Source: Diplolepis rosae
Taxonomy: Eukaryota > Arthropoda > Insecta > Hymenoptera > Diplolepididae
Assembly: GCA_030998225.1 (NCBI GenBank)
Contig: JAPYXD010000698.1
Span: forward strand, 3,575,001 to 3,639,000
DNA: 64,000 nucleotides
Direction of reading: 5' to 3'
Position 1 is the first letter of the stretch, and each line of letters begins with the position of its first letter. A program made the translations under genes and the position numbers. The notes under the pieces were generated by a model that saw nothing but the letters and a program-made list of their open reading frames with translations, searched no databases and was not told the origin of the DNA. This document shows, one piece after another, positions 59,485 to 64,000 of this stretch.

Positions 59485-60153
59485 GTTCGTCTGAAAATGT
59501 ATAAGACCTCATCGAGAGAACGTGTCTGCGAAGTTCAGCCGTTGGAAGGCAATAGTTCGACGCAACGTTATACGCAACAGCATCGTCGATTCTCAGACTT
59601 TTCGTTGGCCTCGATTCCTGCAGCCTCCACAATCAGGAGAAGAGCCTCCGAGATGCCAATATCTCCTGCAAAACCCTCGAAGTCGTCACATGCTGCCGGA
59701 ATAATTTGCTCCAACACAGATCTTATTTCCATTCTTAGTTCTTTGACCTCTTCGGCTACTGAGATTAATAGATGTGATGAGGAACCCTCCATTTCCAGGG
59801 AAGGGAAATCAACTAAAACTGCTGAGCAAAAACGTAAAAACCTCAAAAATTTCCGATCCAATAGTTTTGACATTTCAATCCTACATGGCACTGGAAGCAA
59901 ACTCTCTAGCTTAGGTTCGATCAAGTCGACGAATTTAGGACCCTCTAATTGGTTCATTAAACGTCATCAGCCAATGTGTAAAAAGCAGACGAACGAGGAA
60001 ATTGCTCCAGCATTGCTCAACATCAAGTTCGACACGTCCAAGGTAGTGAAGGCTGTAAAAGAAAGCCTTACTAAGAGTCCTCCAACGAAAGAAAATGACG
60101 TTAGGCACAAAGTGGTTTGGGATGGCATCAGCGGCACCAAAGTGGATGCACAG
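59485..60153 (+). CDS. Third coding exon, RRxS sites and WD-containing segment
   Basis: A 669-base exon (223 codons, residues 190-412), with acceptor GACAG ending 59484 and donor CAG/GTGATT at 60154, both phase 0. It opens VRLKMYKTSSRERVCEV, continuing the charged end of the previous exon. RRFS (223-226) and RRRAS (240-244) bring the number of basophilic sites to six. The segment TDLISILSSLTSSATEI looks like a short amphipathic helix; the rest is low-complexity Ser/Lys. The exon ends VRHKVVWDGISGTKVDAQ. This faintly recalls the C-terminal domain of GPRIN-type proteins (a WD, then a hydrophobic/VD pattern), but the match is weak and I do not assign it. No following in-phase exon was found before the window ends, so the protein is incomplete here. 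Confidence 0.82.
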
Positions 60154-61236
60154 GTGATTCACTCACTTTTCATTCTCTTAGGAATAACCTTGTAGGGACC
60201 TTCTTCAAATCAGATTCACCTCTTCCAGAATAAATTTATACACTCAAGGCGCATAATAGGGGAACTGGGTTTAGAAACTTCCTAGAATTAGTTTGGTGAT
60301 GGTACGGTGCGTCGTGTTCGCTTCAACTCTCTTCTATTACTGAAATAGTTCTTATGATCCTGATTTTTTTGATCTGAGGATTACTTAAGTTTAAGGAGGC
60401 AACACCCGAAATCACCTCTATTATGCGTCTTGAGTGTAATTCAAAAAATACTTCTAATTAAAGTTCCCATGCATACGCCTTTACATGAATCTGTATCGGA
60501 AACCAACGATTTCTACGTAGCCCTGCTGAAAGCAAAGAGATAGAACAAGAAAGAACCTTTTCTATCTTTTCCAAGTAGCCGATTTGCATCTCCAAAACGC
60601 TATGTCTTTCTATCTTCAAAATTATATCCATCATGCCAAGAAATATCTATTTCTTTCTATCTCTCAGTTTATCTCTTGTTCTGGAATATGTATATCTTCC
60701 TACCTTCAGTCTATCCCAACGACCGGTAATATCTAAATCTTCTTATCCCCTCATCTATTCGCGCATCCGGTAATATTTATCTCTTTCTATCATTGTAAAA
60801 GAAAATTGAATCACATTGTATTTCCTTCTCGATCTTTCGTTTCAAACACATTAATTATCATACCCTAAACATATATTTAACAATTTTATAAATACATTTC
60901 TTTGTACGTAACCAATATTCTAAATTTGTTGCTAACACGTATAACACTGAAAAATCAACATGTACCGAGACTCGAACCCTAACCAAGCACGCATCAATAT
61001 ATTGCCAAACGCTTAGTCTACTGAGCTAAGGTAGAACATGTGTTAGCTGTGAAAAATCTCGATGTTACTCAGGAGATACTTTTCGCTATCCATGTCCATG
61101 TCTACTCCTCGACTATCCCCATCTAACTATTTCTATCCCTTTGTCAATCTAAAATCTATCCAATCTTCGTATACCCTTTTCTCTATGTACAAGATTAGAA
61201 GATATAACTACGAGGAGGGACTGGGATTGAAAGAGA
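60154..61236 (+). other. Intron after exon 3, with degenerate TCTATC repeats
   Basis: From about 60550 a diffuse TATCTCTTTCTATC simple repeat dominates; a tRNA-like relic is at 60961-61036. No in-phase next exon was found. Confidence 0.5.
60961..61036 (-). pseudogene. tRNA-like relic
   Basis: On the minus strand an A-box-like TAGCTCAGTAGA and B-box-like GGTTCGAGTCT are about 45 bases apart, as in tRNA genes. The anticodon arm does not fold and the acceptor ends do not pair, so it is a degraded tRNA or SINE head. Confidence 0.35.
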
Positions 61237-61787
61237 CCCTAGCGGACCCGGTTGAGAGAACGGTCAGAGAATACTCTGACCGTTCTCTGACCTCACACTG
61301 TTATGGCTAAGAACGATAAAAAAAGATTTAAAGTATTGCAATTATAATTCTGTGGTGAAATTTGAAATAAAAGGTGTAGGAATAAATACAATAATTTTAC
61401 TTTCTGCGAAAAAGTTCAGAAAAACATCATATACCTGTCATTGAAGGCAGTGCAGTGGTTCACCATATGCGGAACGTCTCCACCGTCAGGATTGGCTATT
61501 CGTAGAAGTGAAATAAAAGTAGTTGCGTCTCACTTCAACCAATGGTCAACCCTGACGGTGGAGACGTTGCATTGCCTTCAATGACAGGTATATGATGTTT
61601 TCCTCATTTTTATCGCTAAAAAGTAAAGTTATTGTATTTATCCCTACACCTTCTATTCCAAATTTCACCACAGAATCATAATTGCAATGCTTTAAATGTT
61701 TTGTTTATCGTTCTTAGCCATAATAGTGTGAGGTCAGAGAACGGTCAGAGTATTCTCTGACTGTTCTCTCAATCGGATCCGCTAGGG
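61237..61787. mobile_element. 551-bp near-perfect palindrome, CCCTAGCGGA ends
   Basis: CCCTAGCGGACCCGGTTGAG at the left and CTCAATCGGATCCGCTAGGG at the right. Arms continue through GAGAACGGTCAGAG, CCTCACACTGTTATGGCTAAG, CATATACCTGTCATTGAAGG and GTCTCCACCGTCAGG to a short centre near 61500. Each arm contains its own smaller palindrome (GAACGGTCAGAG ... CTCTGACCGTTC in the left; a partly degraded version in the right). Confidence 0.93.
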
Positions 61788-62560
61788 GATAAGCGTGAAC
61801 CTGGATTGACAAAGAGATATACAAGAGGTAGAAAGTGATAGAGGTAAATAGATTAGGAATATATTAAAATAAAGAGAAGAACATTGATAGATATAGTCAT
61901 GAATTTGAATTGGCAAAAAAATAGAAAGAGATATCTGTATCTTTCTATCCTGCCACCTATTCCTGTATTCGATAATATCTATCTCTATCTCTTTAGAAAA
62001 AATGTGGATTTACTATCCATCTCTATCCCTCAAATATCCCCATCCAACTTTTTCTATTTTTTCGTCAATTCAAACTCACGCCTATCTTTGAATGCCCTTT
62101 TCCCTATTTCGGTATATCCTTTGTATATTTGCAGTATCATTTTCTATCTCCTTTCAATTCAATAAATAAAAGTAATTATTTGTAATTAATGATACAGTAA
62201 GTGCAAGATTAGAAGATCTAACTACGAGGATAGAAAAGATTCGAAAGAGATATTTGTGAACCTGGATTGACAAAAAGATATAAATAGATAGAGGTAGATA
62301 GACAAGAGATAGATGCAGATACAGAGGGATAAACAAAGGATAGACTGAGATAAAGAATACGGGATTTGAATGAGATAGACGTTAATTTGGATTGACAAAG
62401 AGATAGGAAGAGATAGAAGTGAATAAATAAAGGATAGAAAGAGATACGGCTGAATAGACTAGGGATAGGCTGGAATAAATTTTTCTCATCTCTTTCTATC
62501 TAACAGATATAGAAAGCGATTAAAAGTGATAGAATTTCCATTTCTTTACTTCTAACAGGG
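61788..62560. repeat. Degenerate GATA-type simple repeats
   Basis: Both TATCTCTATCTC and AGATAGAGGTAGATAG strand-inverted blocks occur, for example 61970-62150 and 62270-62420. AGATTAGAAGAT(A/C)TAACTACGAGGA at 61193-61216 is repeated at 62210-62232, bracketing the 61237-61787 palindrome. Confidence 0.75.
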
Positions 62561-62728
62561 ATAGGAAAACAAGACACGGACCGCATAGGAACAAATTGAA
62601 TCTTCTATCATACATGTAGAATCCTTTATGCAAGATACTTTTTCCATTTCAGAATTTATATCTTATACATAAGAAAGGTTTCGAACAGGGAATGAAAAAA
62701 TTTGTCGAAGATAGAACGTCCTACTGCA

Positions 62729-63061
62729 TTTTTAATTTTGCGACTTTTTTGTATCATGTTGGATCCCAAGGTAGAATCCAAGAACAAATTTTAAAAATAT
62801 CTTGATCAATAGCAAATTACTTTAAAGTCTTAGCTTTAAAACTAGGCCTAAAACTTTTGAAAATTTTAATTATTTTTAAAGTTATTAACATTTTCCAAAT
62901 ATATCGAACTGAAATTAATTAAGATTTTTTAAAGTTTTTGGTCTCATTTGAAAGGTAAGTCTTCACAGTATTTTGCTAAATAATCAAGACATTTTCAGAT
63001 TATTTTCCTGGATTCTACCCGGGGTCAAATATGATACAAAAAGGTCGTAAAATTAAAAAAA
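62729..63061. mobile_element. Hairpin repeat, GGTAGAATCCA/TGGATTCTACC arms
   Basis: TTTTTAATTTTGCGAC against GGTCGTAAAATTAAAAA and GGTAGAATCCAAGAA against TTCCTGGATTCTACC. Another end of the same family begins at about 63905 and runs off the window. Confidence 0.75.
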
Positions 63062-63130
63062 TGTGTACCTACTTACTAAGAATTTTTAATCATCATATTT
63101 TAATAAAATTTAGGAATATTTATGAAAATA

Positions 63131-63887
63131 AAGGGTTTCCCAATAGGGGTGATATGATTTTGAATGTCCCTATCGGGCTGATTTGAACTGAAATTTTTGA
63201 CGTCTGCTGTCAGTTGTCATCAGTAAGGTTTGCCATTTAATCATGAGTAGTTTCACGCTTCCACAACGTTTGGAAATTGTCCAATTATTTTATCAAAATT
63301 CGAGAAGTTTTGTCGGTGTTCAAAGAGCATATCGTGCAAAATATGGTCGTCATTCTGCTCCATCCGCGCTCTCAATTCGTCGAATAATCGATAAGTTGGA
63401 GAGTGAATTTACTCTATTGGATACTAAGCCTAAAAATCGTATGCGTACCGCACGTTCTACACAGAATATAGCCGCCGTACAGGCCAGTATCGAGGAAAAC
63501 CGTGAATTGTCCGTGCCACGCCGATCTCAGGAATTGGGCCTGTCCAGGATGACTACCTGGCGTATTTTGCGATTGGATCTTGGCCTGCATCCCTATAAGA
63601 TCATTCTGGCCCAAGAACTGAAGCCTAATGACCATCGTTTGCGTCGGGAGTTCGCGGATTGGGCTCTGGAATCAATTGAAAATCATCCCAATTTTCATCA
63701 AAAAATCATCTTTTCTGATGAGGCGCATTTTTGGCTCAAGTCTCGGGGGACATTTGGCCGATATATTCTTTAAATCATAAATGGCATAGAATATCCAATA
63801 TAATAAAAAAGATTTCGATCAATTCCGAATGAATATTCAGTGTTTTTTTTCAATTTCAAAACATATCACCCTTATTGGGAAACCCTT
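63131..63887 (+). mobile_element. DD41D-type mariner-superfamily element, copy B
   Basis: AAGGGTTTCCCAATAGGGG at the left, CCCTTATTGGGAAACCCTT at the right, TA on both sides (63129-63130, 63888-63889). The inner terminal GTGATATG / CATATCAC also pairs. Internally deleted: only the first half of the transposase remains. Confidence 0.93.
63243..63773 (+). pseudogene. DD41D-type transposase, N-terminal half only
   Basis: A 176-codon open frame starting MSSFTLPQRLEIVQLFYQNS. Two helix-turn-helix segments (about 18-50 and 85-115) match copy A (NRMRTARSTQNIAAVQAS; SQELGLSRMTTWRIL). It reaches the first catalytic aspartate in KIIFSDEAHFWL at about residues 155-166, then changes to unrelated residues (KSRGTFGRYIL) and stops. 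The second and third aspartates are absent, so it cannot catalyse transposition. The intact DNA-binding half with both TIRs could still bind element ends, in principle competing with an active transposase (inference). Copies A and B are related but clearly different lineages. Confidence 0.88.
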
Positions 63888-63904
63888 TAGTAATATTTTG
63901 CATT

Positions 63905-64000
63905 TTTTTAACTGATATATAGATCACTGTTTTTATTTGAAATTTTACGATTTCTTTGTACCAAGTTTGACCCCAGGGTAGAATCCAGAAAAAAAATTCT
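63905..64000 (-). mobile_element. End of GGTAGAATCCA-family repeat, cut by the window
   Basis: TTTTACGATTTCTTTGTACC then TTTGACCCCAGGGTAGAATC matches the arms at 62740-62790 and 62998-63050. Confidence 0.6.

Noticed and set aside
59568..59957. 129-codon minus-strand frame opposite exon 3
   Set aside because: A shadow of the plus-strand exon, which has matching splice sites and phase.
60961..61036. Functional minus-strand tRNA
   Set aside because: A/B-box-like words only; the anticodon and acceptor stems do not fold, so it is listed as a relic.

Overview
This is an AT-rich eukaryotic window with no bacterial gene organisation. It most resembles a repeat-dense insect genome. Three things point that way: spliceosomal GT/AG exons, three mariner-superfamily transposase relics, and dozens of short TIR elements flanked by TA. 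A hymenopteran host is a guess from overall character, not proven.

One host gene is supported, on the + strand at the right end. Three coding exons at 57224-57466, 58107-58430 and 59485-60153 join in frame, all at phase 0, into the first 412 residues of an intrinsically disordered-looking Ser/Arg-rich protein. It carries six basophilic RRxS motifs, and it continues past the window because the last exon ends in a donor. I could not name it. An in-frame stop 9 bases before the ATG makes 57224 the likely start, so there should be upstream 5' UTR exon(s). A GC/CpG-rich island ending in a good donor (about 2340-2610) is my best candidate for a distant first exon or promoter; a 45-nt candidate cassette lies at 36643-36687. 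If the island belongs to this gene, most of the window is one intron of roughly 54 kb.

The rest is almost entirely repeats: a ~363-bp satellite at the left edge (1-975); about 35 non-autonomous DNA elements, many palindromic over their whole length; a 1.9-kb inverted-repeat element with a 21-copy ~62-bp minisatellite at its centre (39400-41281); a recurrent GC-rich palindromic module (GCGCGAAGCGCG) in an AT-rich setting; degenerate GATA-type repeats (60550-62560); a tRNA-like sequence at the end of an inverted repeat inside an intron; and mariner relics at 52340-52620, 54666-55576 and 63131-63887. The last two belong to a DD41D-type lineage and have internal deletions.

Several elements can be compared with an empty site elsewhere in the same window. 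This shows insertion at TA with TA duplication and allows the nesting order to be read. No CRISPR, operon or defence system is present. The most unusual feature is the density of whole-length palindromes in what may be transcribed intron, a plausible source of long hairpin RNA.
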